Shown here piece after piece: positions 1 through 7,977 of a stretch of 24,456 nt of DNA (the first letter of the stretch is position 1; each line of letters opens with the position of its first letter). A program made the position numbers and the translations under genes. A model generated the notes under the pieces. It ran no database searches, had not been told where the DNA came from, and saw only the letters and a list, made by a program, of their open reading frames with translations. Location of the stretch: contig FR881997.1 of NCBI GenBank assembly GCA_000435615.1, positions 1-24,456 on the forward strand, read 5' to 3'. The DNA comes from Firmicutes bacterium CAG:238. Its GTDB lineage: Bacteria; Bacillota; Clostridia; Peptostreptococcales; Anaerovoracaceae.

Positions 1-1441
1 TGCGACAGCCCCTTAGTTCGCGATATAAGGTTCGGGCATATGAATCAGTCATTCCGCTTATGTAATCTGTAACCATAAGTAAACGTAAGTACAAGTCAAA
101 TTTTTCGTCTCCCGTTTTTGCATTTTCATAATCCTGCTTATAATTGTCAGAAAAAATCGCAAGATATTTTTTATCTGCCTTTGAGGGGAGAAATCCCTTT
201 TCTTCGTCCTGATAATCACTATACAAAGCTGCATGCACAAACTTATCTAAAAGGAACTCCAAAGTGACTTGTCCTGATAACTCCAACTTCAAAATTCGCG
301 ATGTATTAAAAGCAAATTTTCGCATAGCACCCTTCAAGATTTCAATTGTTATTTCATGATTTGTTCCCTCGAAAAGGTCTCCCGAATACGTGCCATCCAT
401 TATCTTCGCATAATTTGAAGAAAATCGAAATACAGCAACATACATCAACCATCGGCGAGTTAAATTAAGCCATTTTTTGAAAGCTCGGCTCTCACTCTCC
501 ATTGTCCTATTGTCGGCTCGAAGTCTCTTCAAATCTTCGAGTAATTTTTCTGTATAATGCTCGTGGTTTGACTTGGATTCAACTCTATCACGGTTATAAG
601 AGTTTTTATAGTAATCAATGAACTGGTCGAGCGTAAACAAATTCTTTTTAAAAGCATCCTCTAAATCCGCTGTTGCATATGCAATGTCATCTGCTGCCTC
701 TAGAAAGTATGCTAATGGATGACGTACAATTTCACCTGTGTCTGTTTTGGTTCCGACCGACTGAGAAATATAATCAAATAATTCTTGCTCGGCTTTAAAA
801 AAACCAAGCTTATGTTTCTTAATATCCGCGCTCTCCTTGTCAACAGAGCCTGAATCTGTCGGGTATTTCACCAATGTGCTGATAATTGCCTCTGATATAT
901 TAATTTCTGAGTTTTTCTGTGCCTTTAGCAAAATTCTCAATGCCTGTGCATTACCTTCAAAATGTTCCAAGTCCAAGCACATTTGGTCTGTCAGCCATTC
1001 GTTGATTGGTTTGTCCTTATATTTAATTTTCCCCAGATTATTCTTGAACCAATCCCCGATAACGGTTTCACCGAAATGTCCAAATGGAGGATTCCCCAGG
1101 TCGTGCAAAAGACCTGCACAAAGCAAAACGGATGAAATTTCGTCTCCAATTTCTGGTGTCATATCCTTAGGTTTATACATTGTTGAATTTTGAGAAATCA
1201 TAATTCCGAGTTGTCGCGCAATTGTAGATACCTCAATCGAATGCGTCAGCCGTGTTCTGACAAAATCACTCTTATCAAGTGGAAAGACCTGCGTCTTATC
1301 TTGAAGCCTGCGAAAAGCGGCACTGGAAACAATTATGTTGTAATCCTTTTCAAATTCATTAATTGGATACTCTTTAAAGTTCGAAACTTCTTCGGCTTCG
1401 GGTTTTAATTTTTTTGTTGATAACAATGTCTCCCACTGCAT
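1..1441 (-). CDS. dgt: Deoxyguanosinetriphosphate triphosphohydrolase, C-terminus cut by window edge
   Basis: This HD-superfamily enzyme hydrolyses dGTP (and in some members other dNTPs) to the deoxynucleoside and triphosphate. About 480 codons are present and the frame is still open at base 1; E. coli Dgt is about 505 residues, so little is missing. Reading inward from ATG 1441, the conserved block RRLQDKTQVFPL (about 44-55), then VRTRLTHS with His67, and LLHDLGNPPFGHFGE with His113/Asp114 supply the HD metal ligands. A later AADDIAY block fits the last ligand. The start follows AAAGGAG at a suitable distance. The gene lies 58 bases downstream of the antitoxin gene with no evident terminator between, so the two may share a transcript. 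dGTPases of this family are known to restrict phages by depleting dNTPs; whether this copy is a defence gene or housekeeping is inference. Confidence 0.93.
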   Translation of the reverse strand, partial: MQWETLLSTKKLKPEAEEVSNFKEYPINEFEKDYNIIVSSAAFRRLQDKTQVFPLDKSDFVRTRLTHSIEVSTIARQLGIMISQNSTMYKPKDMTPEIGDEISSVLLCAGLLHDLGNPPFGHFGETVIGDWFKNNLGKIKYKDKPINEWLTDQMCLDLEHFEGNAQALRILLKAQKNSEINISEAIISTLVKYPTDSGSVDKESADIKKHKLGFFKAEQELFDYISQSVGTKTDTGEIVRHPLAYFLEAADDIAYATADLEDAFKKNLFTLDQFIDYYKNSYNRDRVESKSNHEHYTEKLLEDLKRLRADNRTMESESRAFKKWLNLTRRWLMYVAVFRFSSNYAKIMDGTYSGDLFEGTNHEITIEILKGAMRKFAFNTSRILKLELSGQVTLEFLLDKFVHAALYSDYQDEEKGFLPSKADKKYLAIFSDNYKQDYENAKTGDEKFDLYLRLLMVTDYISGMTDSYARTLYRELRGCR

Positions 1442-1499
1442 AAGCGCTACTCCTTTCTAGTACCACCAGTCATCGCTGTCATTTATTACTTTACTGTTA

Positions 1500-2546
1500 C
1501 TAATTAAAATCTCTGATTTCTTTTGCTAAAGAAAATGGAATGATTTCATTCATTTCCGTGTTTAGATATGCGCTTTCTTTGTGCATATATTCCATCAGTT
1601 CCTTTCCGGAATATGAACCAAACTTATTGATGACGCAATCAAGTATAGCATAGTCGTCCTGCGTAAGACATTTTTTTTCGATTTTTTCGTTCCCTTTAAA
1701 TCTATACATCACATCATACCTTTCATCTTCAATTTCATCAAAAAGAACATTTTCGAGGTTCATCACTTTATAGTGACCTATCGGCAATGCTCCCATTTTC
1801 TGATGAGTATATACTAATCCGGTTATCGCACATCCTCGGAATTTAAATGAAAGTGCATCAATATACCAAAGCAGTTTCATCAATTTGACTTTATATAAAG
1901 CATCTATTTTTTCAGCCAAATACGAAATGCTCCCCTCTATTTTATCAATATCAAGGATAGTATTTCCATTCGCATCGCATTTCTCGGTGTATTTAGCGTA
2001 TTCGCTTTCCAGAGATTGGCGTGCTAAATACTCTTTTCCATATGATTCGATTTTTTGCAAAATTGCCGTCTTTATTTCCAAATATTTTTCCAACGAAAAT
2101 TCTGCTTTGTTTTTTTCCAAATATTCAAAAGCGGAAGCCGGATTATTTTTTAAATTTTGTAGTACATTATCATAGACCTCATCTTGTATAGCCTTGCTTT
2201 CGTATCGGGAAATGGTGGCTTCTCCCCAGCCCAACAGCTTTGATAATTCAACCTGAGACAGATGATATATCCTACGAATTTCTACGATTTCTTCAGATGT
2301 CAGCAGTCCATGTTTTTCTCTATAGGCATTTCTTGCATTCGATAAATTTTCATTCATCATTTTGCCACTTTGAAATTCACATTCTTCATCGTCAGAGTTA
2401 GCGCAAAAAAAGAATTTTTCTTGGTATACAATCTCTTCTCCCTTAATGAGGATTTTCGCCTTTCTTTCCCGTATTTCAACTTCATGGGAGTTGCCGCAAA
2501 TCGGACAATCCATAAAAATCTTTCCTATTGTCATTTCTCTTGTCAT
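1500..2546 (-). CDS. MqsA-like zinc-finger/HTH antitoxin with C-terminal Panacea (SocA/DUF4065) domain
   Basis: Antitoxin and probable autorepressor of the adjacent toxin. The 348-residue protein starts with a zinc-binding region (CPIC at about 14-17, further Cys at about 48 and 56), as in MqsA/YgiT antitoxins. A helix-turn-helix follows at about 85-120, with LSQVELSKLLGWGEATISRYE as its core. A helical linker leads to a C-terminal Panacea-type domain with the recognisable blocks LMKLLWYIDAL and ITGLVYTHQKMGALP. An in-frame ATG at 2582 would add 12 residues, but the strong AGAGGAG lies just before ATG 2546, so 2546 is preferred. Spacing to the toxin stop is about 45 bases and the order is toxin first, as in mqsRA. 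The Panacea domain is known as a general antitoxin module; its fusion to an MqsA-type N-terminus implies that neutralisation and DNA binding reside in one chain. Confidence 0.85.
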   Translation of the reverse strand: MTREMTIGKIFMDCPICGNSHEVEIRERKAKILIKGEEIVYQEKFFFCANSDDEECEFQSGKMMNENLSNARNAYREKHGLLTSEEIVEIRRIYHLSQVELSKLLGWGEATISRYESKAIQDEVYDNVLQNLKNNPASAFEYLEKNKAEFSLEKYLEIKTAILQKIESYGKEYLARQSLESEYAKYTEKCDANGNTILDIDKIEGSISYLAEKIDALYKVKLMKLLWYIDALSFKFRGCAITGLVYTHQKMGALPIGHYKVMNLENVLFDEIEDERYDVMYRFKGNEKIEKKCLTQDDYAILDCVINKFGSYSGKELMEYMHKESAYLNTEMNEIIPFSLAKEIRDFN

Positions 2547-2591
2547 ACAACCCTCTCCTCTTTGTTCCCTTATTTCTTTCATTACCTTACA

Positions 2592-3005
2592 TTATGCATA
2601 CGGGTGCGGCATTTGATGCTCCGCATAATGAAAAGATACGCATAATATATATTTTCTGAGCTGCTCTTTTATTTTTAATTTTATGTACACTTCCTTATTA
2701 TTTATATTCTTTCCAAAAACAAATAATAATGGAGGTAGGCTGTTATCGTTATCAATCAAGCTTTGTGAATAGTCCTCTATAGTTAAACTTCCGATAACTT
2801 GAATAACATTTTCAACATCATACTCCAAATCAATCAAAGTATATGGCGTCGAATATTTCATATCTGCTTTCCTTGAAGTAATCATTTGAAAATCCTGTGC
2901 GATATTGAAGTCCTCTTGTTCGATAATATTTTTTATTTGTTGCAGAAAAAGAATTACATCCTTTTTTGCGGACTTTATAGGTATTTTTATAGGACACACC
3001 TCCAT
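2592..3005 (-). CDS. MqsR-family toxin (putative ribosome-independent mRNA interferase)
   Basis: The C-terminal half resembles E. coli MqsR: VIGSLTIEDYSQSL corresponds to the VIIGLSESDFYKSM segment, and VYIKLKI followed by ILCVSFHYAE corresponds to VYLKITV..VLIVSFKE. MqsR is an RNase that cleaves mRNA, mainly at GC-containing triplets. At 137 codons this is longer than E. coli MqsR (98) because of an N-terminal helical extension, and a His sits near the place of the final catalytic Lys, so catalysis should not be taken for granted. It is followed directly by the MqsA/Panacea antitoxin. The start is uncertain: no Shine-Dalgarno precedes ATG 3005, while a perfect GGAGGTG lies just inside the frame, about 8 bases before an ATA codon at 2990. 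Confidence 0.75.
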   Translation of the reverse strand: MEVCPIKIPIKSAKKDVILFLQQIKNIIEQEDFNIAQDFQMITSRKADMKYSTPYTLIDLEYDVENVIQVIGSLTIEDYSQSLIDNDNSLPPLLFVFGKNINNKEVYIKLKIKEQLRKYILCVSFHYAEHQMPHPYA

Positions 3006-3025
3006 TTTGTTTACTGGTATATAAT

Positions 3026-3055
3026 ATTATATACTATCAATTGATAGTATGTCAA
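3026..3055 (-). promoter_or_regulatory. Sigma-70-type promoter of the toxin-antitoxin operon
   Basis: On the minus strand a perfect TTGACA (3055-3050) and TATAAT (3031-3026) are separated by 18 bases. Transcription would begin around 3019, leaving only some 15 bases before ATG 3005, an unusually short leader. Confidence 0.75.
3031..3050. promoter_or_regulatory. Perfect 20-bp palindromic operator between -35 and -10
   Basis: ATACTATCAATTGATAGTAT is a perfect palindrome filling the whole promoter spacer and touching both hexamers. A protein bound here would block RNA polymerase. The HTH-bearing antitoxin encoded by the operon is the natural candidate; that assignment is inference. Confidence 0.75.
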
Positions 3056-3120
3056 GGCTTTATTCTGTATAGTTCCTCTGAGATATATCAGCTTCTGTTT
3101 CAGGGCTTGATTTGCTAGCA

Positions 3121-3156
3121 CATAAAACCAAAACCGTTGATGCCCAACGGTTTTGG
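3121..3156 (-). terminator. Rho-independent terminator after the LRR/transglutaminase gene
   Basis: A perfect 12-bp stem (3128-3139 with 3145-3156, loop of 5) is followed on the minus strand by TTTTATG. It lies about 40 bases past the stop codon at 3198 and separates this gene from the toxin-antitoxin operon. Confidence 0.8.
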
Positions 3157-3197
3157 ATATGTTACGGGGTTGCAAAATTCTTTCCCTGACACATTAT

Positions 3198-4958
3198 TTA
3201 ACTGTAATTGTTCGGGCATGCCGGATATTTACTTGTCTCCCACGGATAATAACGGTTCACATTCATCTGCGCGTCAGAAATCAAGAAATACATATACCTT
3301 AAAGACCCGCCAATCGGGTCATCCCATGTACAGTCAACATGGTAGTATTGACCATCCAGCTGAACAATATTCCAAGCATGTCCTTCCCCGTAATCACTGG
3401 TAATATAAAAGGATTTGATGCCGACTCTGCCTAATAGTGCATCATTGGCAAAGGCGTAATCCGCACAGACTCCTCTGTTATAATACAACGCTGGATAATA
3501 TAGCGGCACAAGTGACATTGAAGGATAGCCGCCATAAGTGAAATTGTTTACAATATAATCATGTATCGCCTTAATTTTTTGGTAATCAGTCATATTGTCG
3601 CTTATTATCTTCGAAATAATGCTGTCCAGCAAGTCCTCGCCTTTTGCCTCGTTTTCGTTGTATTCCGCATAGACATCCTCAATGTACTTTTCCTTACAGA
3701 TTGCGACAAACTCCCTGCAGTTCGTCGATTCCCCCAAAAGTTCCTGATTCCAAGGCATTGCTCCGTTGTGCGCATAGTAATAGAGCACTATCCTATGCTT
3801 CAAATCCCTAATCGCTGAAAAGTCTGTAATATGATTGTCTCCTATATTAAGTTCTGTTAAGTTATCCAGCTTTTCGATTCCGTCAATCGTGGTAAGCATG
3901 TTGGATTCCAAATTGACAGTCTCCAGTTTTTTCAGTTTTTCTATGCCGGCAACATTCTTTATCTGATTTGAGGAAAAATCTAACTCGCGAATCCTGTTTG
4001 CGCGCGGAAGATTGTCGAAAATATAGGATGCATCCTTTAATTCACAATAAGATAAATCCAATGTGCCCAGTCCGTTGCAATATTTCAGAAAAGAAAAATC
4101 ATTCTTGCTGCAGTCGCCCAATTCCCAGTCTTCGTAAGGCGCTTTTGATTCGATTGACCAAATTTTGGCCAATTTATTCTTTGTGATTTTACCACCGCCA
4201 ACAGCTTTTTTTACTATGTTTCTCAGTTTTTTATTACCGATTTTAACTTCTTCATTTCCGTTGACAAAAACAGTGAAATAATCCCCGTAATCGCCGTAGT
4301 ATTTTTTCCCGTTCTTTATTATGTAATTTCGTGCAACAAAAGTAACACTATCTTTTGGATTTTTCAAAGTAAAGCTTACTCGCTGCTGTTGATTATTCTT
4401 TACAGTCTTAAGCAAAACCTTTTTATTTGTAGACAGATCATGCGAATAAATCTGGTATCCGTCGCCATCATATAGAAAGCTAACCTCGACCGTCGCCTTT
4501 CCTGCTACTGTGATTTTAGCATTAAAAATATTCAAAGGGCCCGCTGTCATCCGTCTGGAAGCCGCAGAGGAATACTGTGTATACTGTTTTACGCCGTTTA
4601 CAGTTCGATAGGCTCTTACTTTGTAATAATACATTTTTCCAAGTGTTGTCTTGTCGTCATAGCAGTACATGGAGCTGTCGGATTTCTGGATGGCAATCCG
4701 CTTATAGCCTCCGTCCCTGCGCGTGCTTTTATAAACCTGATACCCATCGGCAAAAGCAATCGGTCCCCAGGATATGGTCATGTTTCCCTGTGCAGTTATG
4801 CTCGCTTTCACACCGTCAATCTTCTGCGATGTAAAACCATCCGATGACTCGGCAGCGTATGCATAGCTATCGTTATTTACCTGCGGTAAATTCAAAGCTG
4901 CTCCAACTAGGCTAAAGCATAACAGCAATGTTATGGTTATAGAAAAAATGCGTTTCAT
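3198..4958 (-). CDS. Secreted FN3 / leucine-rich repeat / transglutaminase-like protein
   Basis: A predicted exported surface protein of 586 residues. It has a signal peptide (about 1-36: positively charged start, hydrophobic core, then an AYAAES-like cleavage region). An FN3-like domain (about 45-137, ending in the YYYKVRAY strand) is followed by a second beta domain (about 138-235). Short leucine-rich repeats span about 295-385, with units such as LRELDFSSNQIKNVAGIEKL. The C-terminus is transglutaminase-like, with Cys498 in GVCADYAFA, His527 in GHAWNIV and Asp542 in HVDCTWDDP as the apparent triad. Such domains may act as peptidases or crosslinking enzymes; the substrate is unknown. ATG 4958 follows GGGAGGAG. 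It appears monocistronic, ending at a good terminator. There is no sortase motif or S-layer domain, so how it stays on the cell is unclear. Confidence 0.88.
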   Translation of the reverse strand: MKRIFSITITLLLCFSLVGAALNLPQVNNDSYAYAAESSDGFTSQKIDGVKASITAQGNMTISWGPIAFADGYQVYKSTRRDGGYKRIAIQKSDSSMYCYDDKTTLGKMYYYKVRAYRTVNGVKQYTQYSSAASRRMTAGPLNIFNAKITVAGKATVEVSFLYDGDGYQIYSHDLSTNKKVLLKTVKNNQQQRVSFTLKNPKDSVTFVARNYIIKNGKKYYGDYGDYFTVFVNGNEEVKIGNKKLRNIVKKAVGGGKITKNKLAKIWSIESKAPYEDWELGDCSKNDFSFLKYCNGLGTLDLSYCELKDASYIFDNLPRANRIRELDFSSNQIKNVAGIEKLKKLETVNLESNMLTTIDGIEKLDNLTELNIGDNHITDFSAIRDLKHRIVLYYYAHNGAMPWNQELLGESTNCREFVAICKEKYIEDVYAEYNENEAKGEDLLDSIISKIISDNMTDYQKIKAIHDYIVNNFTYGGYPSMSLVPLYYPALYYNRGVCADYAFANDALLGRVGIKSFYITSDYGEGHAWNIVQLDGQYYHVDCTWDDPIGGSLRYMYFLISDAQMNVNRYYPWETSKYPACPNNYS

Positions 4959-5365
4959 AAAGTGACTCCTCCCGTGCCCGTCTTTTTCCGCAAGCCGTCT
5001 ACATAGTAGGACATATCTATTATGGATTAGCTACAATCAAACTTTGACAAAAAAATTCTCATTTAACTTAAAATTTCTTTCATTGCACCTCTTTCTTGTT
5101 GTTATATGAAATGTGAATTTATGCGAGTTGAAACCGAACTTCCCCCGCAAAAAGTTTTTTCCGCAGCCTTCGAACAGCTATTAAATCATTTGCATTCTTG
5201 TCACTGAACATAAACCATAAATAATAACATAAGAATAACCAATGACTTTCACTTTGAACCTTTGCTTATCAATCAACTGCAAGTTTTGTCCAAAAGCCGT
5301 AGACGGAAGGGCATTATAACCGTATATCCGTTTGCCTTTTTATAATATTAGGGGCAGGGCCGCTC
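4959..5365. other. 407-base gene-free interval
   Basis: This interval holds the leader of the LRR gene, a decayed copy of a gene start at 5065-5112 (listed separately) and a 13-base motif CAATCAAACTTTG at about 5035 that recurs at about 5943. I see no convincing coding region, RNA gene or strong terminator after the gene that ends at 5366. Confidence 0.5.
5065..5112 (-). repeat. Remnant copy of the start region of the DUF551-like gene
   Basis: On the minus strand this segment matches 17553-17506 almost throughout: the TTATATAAC-type upstream bases, AAGAAAGAGGTGCA ribosome site, then an ATG and AATTTTAAGTT. In this copy the reading frame stops after six codons. Only the 5' end survives, so it is a truncated duplicate rather than a gene. 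Confidence 0.6.
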
Positions 5366-5875
5366 TCAATCCGGTATTTCGAAGCTAACCGTCGAATTTA
5401 CTCGGTCAAGTGCAAGCTGCACCTGCGTCAGCTTTTCGGAAACTTCTTTCAGTTCTTTCTTCGCGTCCTCAATCTCGTAGTTCGCATAAATATAATTCAC
5501 AATCGGTGACGAGCTGAGATACGGGCTCATATCCCTTTCTTTCGGCAGTCTCCTCGACATCTCCCCGAGGATGTCCTTACGGTAGGAAAGCTGAGGAATA
5601 TATATGAGAACTTGATCTATCGTCATCTCTATTTCCGGAATAACAGTTGTCGCGTTGAAAATATTCAATTCATGCTTAACCTGCCGGATTCTTTCCTCGA
5701 GCTTGTCAAGCGTCCGCAATGCTTCCGTCAAGTTGAACTCCGGTCTCACCGTCTCCGGATCTTCACCCATTGCTGCCGGAAAAGTCGATTTTTTAATAAT
5801 CTCAGTCGCGAGTGCCGAGCGCTGCTCGTTCAGGCTTTTAATGAGTTTTGCTGCCTCTGCCGATGTGTATTTCAT
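5366..5875 (-). CDS. Conserved coiled-coil protein of unknown function
   Basis: A 169-residue soluble protein with no signal peptide or membrane segment. Residues about 5-25 and 45-75 are charged heptad-like helices (for example LRTLDKLEERIRQVKHELN), and about 135-162 form another (KKELKEVSEKLTQVQLALDRV). The middle holds MTIDQVLIYIPQLSYRKDILGEM, the most protein-like conserved-looking stretch. I believe similar proteins occur in other Clostridia, but I recall no function, and a faint resemblance to DIP1984-type proteins is not firm enough to name it. ATG 5875 follows AGGAGGTACATAG and a separate promoter lies upstream, so it is probably a single-gene unit. Confidence 0.75.
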   Translation of the reverse strand: MKYTSAEAAKLIKSLNEQRSALATEIIKKSTFPAAMGEDPETVRPEFNLTEALRTLDKLEERIRQVKHELNIFNATTVIPEIEMTIDQVLIYIPQLSYRKDILGEMSRRLPKERDMSPYLSSSPIVNYIYANYEIEDAKKELKEVSEKLTQVQLALDRVNSTVSFEIPD

Positions 5876-5916
5876 CTATGTACCTCCTATAAAATATCTG
5901 AAAACTGCTACTTAAT

Positions 5917-5945
5917 ATGATACATGGAATAAGGGTTATTTGCAA
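5917..5945 (-). promoter_or_regulatory. Putative promoter of the coiled-coil gene
   Basis: TTGCAA (5945-5940) and TATCAT (5922-5917) on the minus strand, with a 17-base spacer, lie about 40 bases before the ATG at 5875. Confidence 0.45.
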
Positions 5946-5983
5946 TCAAACTTTGCGAAAAAAGATAAAAACTACGCTTGTTG

Positions 5984-6034
5984 TAAAAAAAGGAAACGGG
6001 TACTCATCGCTGAATTGTCAACTTTGAGTGCCCG
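5984..6034 (-). terminator. Rho-independent terminator after the CAP/SLH locus
   Basis: Minus-strand stem CGGGCACTC / GAGTACCCG (6034-6026 with 6005-5997, one mismatch, 20-base loop), then TTTCC and a run of seven T. It sits about 50 bases beyond the stop at 6083. Confidence 0.65.
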
Positions 6035-6082
6035 CCTCACTAAATTTTGTATCACCACAATAATTCGGAGTAGCCTATAGTT

Positions 6083-6553
6083 TTACTTGTATGCGTAGCA
6101 AATGAGTCTTGCCATTTCGCCACGAGTAATAAGATGATCGTCACCACCGAATTTGTGTTCTCCGGTGTCTGTATAAATTTTCTTCTCTTGTGCCCATGCC
6201 ACAGCCTTTGCATAATATACTTCTTTCCTGAAGTCATTGAAAGTCGTTGCCTTCTTTGCCTTTGGCGAACCCACGCTCAGCCATACATAATAGAGTGCCT
6301 GGCCTCTGGTGAACACTTGCTCTCCGCTGAACTGTCCGTAGTCAATGTAGCCTTTCTTCTTCGCCCAGAATACTGCATAGTAATACGAATCTGTGCTCTT
6401 TAAGTCAACAAACCAGTTCTTAATGCCTTTGAAGCCTGTTCTCGGTGCTCCATTTGCCTTGTAAATGTATTCGAAGACTTCACCCTTCGTGCATGCAACC
6501 GTAGGTCTGAATTCTTTGCTGTTAAGCGGCTTCATAATCTTCTTCTTGACAAC
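6083..6553 (-). pseudogene. S-layer-homology tail cut off from the CAP protein by an in-frame stop
   Basis: About 150 residues (from Met 6535) with S-layer homology units: a partial first repeat, then a unit with NWFVDLKSTDSYYYAVFWAKKKGYI..FTRGQALYYVW, and another with FNDFRKEVYYAKAVAWAQEKKIY..ITRGEMARLICYAY. SLH repeats anchor proteins to pyruvylated secondary wall polymers. There is no signal peptide and no convincing ribosome site before the internal ATG 6535. The frame is exactly that of the upstream CAP gene, seven codons after its TAG, so this is best read as the former C-terminal anchor of that protein. Separate translation or low-level readthrough are possible but unsupported. Confidence 0.72.
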
Positions 6554-7864
6554 CTATTTTACAGCTGCCTTGTCCTTGGATGCTACATCTGAGTAAGTGC
6601 CTGAAGATGTGCTTGATTTTACCTTAATCTTTATTGTTTTGCTCGAGTTAAGGTTCAGCGTATAGCCGCCGGATACCTTCTTCATGTAGTCCTTGTCAAG
6701 CGGCATATAAGACTTCCGGCCTGCGCTGTCTGTACAAATCAAATATGCATCTTCCATTTCCGCAACACTGCTGAAGGTTGTCTTTCCGGCACTTGTCGTA
6801 TACTTAACGATTTTCGAGCTTTTCTTTGAGAAAATCTGCACACCGACATTCTTCTGAACGCCGATGCCGATGTAATTCCATTTCGAGTCCAAAAGGTTCT
6901 TGCGGTGAAGCGTACTGTTCATCCATGCAAACATTGCGGATTCGCCGGTAACGCTTACGCCTCTGGTACAGTTATAAAGATTTTCGCCGGTAGCTCCGGT
7001 GCCGTAGGATGACGGAATTGCTGTGTTAAACAAGCTGCCGTCAGGTCTGCGATGCGCTTTGAGGTCATATTTCACACACTCGTTCGTACGAGTATCACAT
7101 GCCTTCTGAAGTGCGCCTACCATTGTGAGAAGTTTCTTGCCTTCTTTAAATCTTTCTTTATTGGTTTCACGTAAGATTCTCCATTCTTCCTTATTAACGG
7201 AGATGGACTTGCTCGGCATATTAGTTCCGATCATCGGGATCTTTTTAGAATAACGAAGTTCCTTTGACTTGCCATCCAGTGATACAGCAATATAAATTGT
7301 AATGCTGCCTTCTTTGTCGGTAGTTGCTTCTACCTTGTAGAACTTGTTTTCTGACAGCTCACATGTACTGCCGTTTTTCACAGCTGTCTTCGCTGCACTT
7401 AAAAGCTGCTCCTTCGTAGTCGAATTGCTGATCTTTACCTTGGCCACAGCCTTCCCTACAAGGGACCAGTCTTCTTCCAGTTCCGCGCAAGGCGTGGTAT
7501 CTACAGGTTTGCCAAGTTTCGGAATGCGTGCTGCAAAAGGATTTCCTTCCTCTGTCACAAGGTCACCGTCGATAGCAACATAAAATGTGATACTGCCGTC
7601 AGTGTCTTCAGTTGCCGGTGTAAACTTATCTCTGTAGATGTCAATTGTTGCCGACTGCATATCGCTCGGAAGCGATTTCCATACGAGCTCATGTAAATCG
7701 CCATCAGACGTAAGCTCCTGAGCTTCATAGCTTTTCAAAGCATTCTTTATAGAACTCTCGATTGCCGACATATCGATGCCCGCCCACGAAACCGTAACGC
7801 TTCCCATGGTCATGGTGAGCGCAACGACGAGCGTCAGCAGCATGGTTAATATTCTGCGTTTCAT
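6554..7864 (-). CDS. Secreted CAP (SCP/PR1-like) domain protein, probably missing its SLH anchor
   Basis: A 436-residue exported protein. It has a signal peptide (about 1-28, hydrophobic LLTLVVALTMTMGSV) and an N-terminal region with two similar halves (about 40-125 and 130-215, each with an ITIYIAVSLDGK/ITFYVAIDGDL type strand). A CAP domain follows at about 225-335, recognised by LRETNKERFKEGKK, AHRRPDGS, GENLYN, and MNSTLHRKNLL followed by YIGIGV. The tail is short and basic. CAP proteins are extracellular; some bind lipids or have peptidase-like pockets, and the role here is unknown. It ends at TAG 6556-6554, immediately followed in the same frame by S-layer-homology repeats, so the shipped protein probably lacks its wall anchor. 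Confidence 0.85.
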   Translation of the reverse strand: MKRRILTMLLTLVVALTMTMGSVTVSWAGIDMSAIESSIKNALKSYEAQELTSDGDLHELVWKSLPSDMQSATIDIYRDKFTPATEDTDGSITFYVAIDGDLVTEEGNPFAARIPKLGKPVDTTPCAELEEDWSLVGKAVAKVKISNSTTKEQLLSAAKTAVKNGSTCELSENKFYKVEATTDKEGSITIYIAVSLDGKSKELRYSKKIPMIGTNMPSKSISVNKEEWRILRETNKERFKEGKKLLTMVGALQKACDTRTNECVKYDLKAHRRPDGSLFNTAIPSSYGTGATGENLYNCTRGVSVTGESAMFAWMNSTLHRKNLLDSKWNYIGIGVQKNVGVQIFSKKSSKIVKYTTSAGKTTFSSVAEMEDAYLICTDSAGRKSYMPLDKDYMKKVSGGYTLNLNSSKTIKIKVKSSTSSGTYSDVASKDKAAVK

Positions 7865-7929
7865 TTTTCTACCTCGTTAATATTCTTTTTCTTTCTGCAT
7901 TTTTAGCCTTTTTCAGAGACTCTTTTTTT

Positions 7930-7960
7930 ATTATAGCTCGTACATCAATGTGCAAGTCAA
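7930..7960 (-). promoter_or_regulatory. Putative promoter of the CAP/SLH gene
   Basis: TTGACT (7960-7955) and TATAAT (7935-7930) on the minus strand with a somewhat long 19-base spacer that contains the near-palindrome GTACAT-CA-ATGTGC. It lies in the gap between the end of sbcC and the CAP gene. Confidence 0.55.
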
Positions 7961-7977
7961 GCATTTTTAAAAAATTT

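Noticed and set aside
6554..6556. TAG read as an amino acid (pyrrolysine or suppressor)
   Set aside because: No supporting machinery is visible, and other genes in the window (for example those ending at 1500 and 14301) use TAG as a normal stop.
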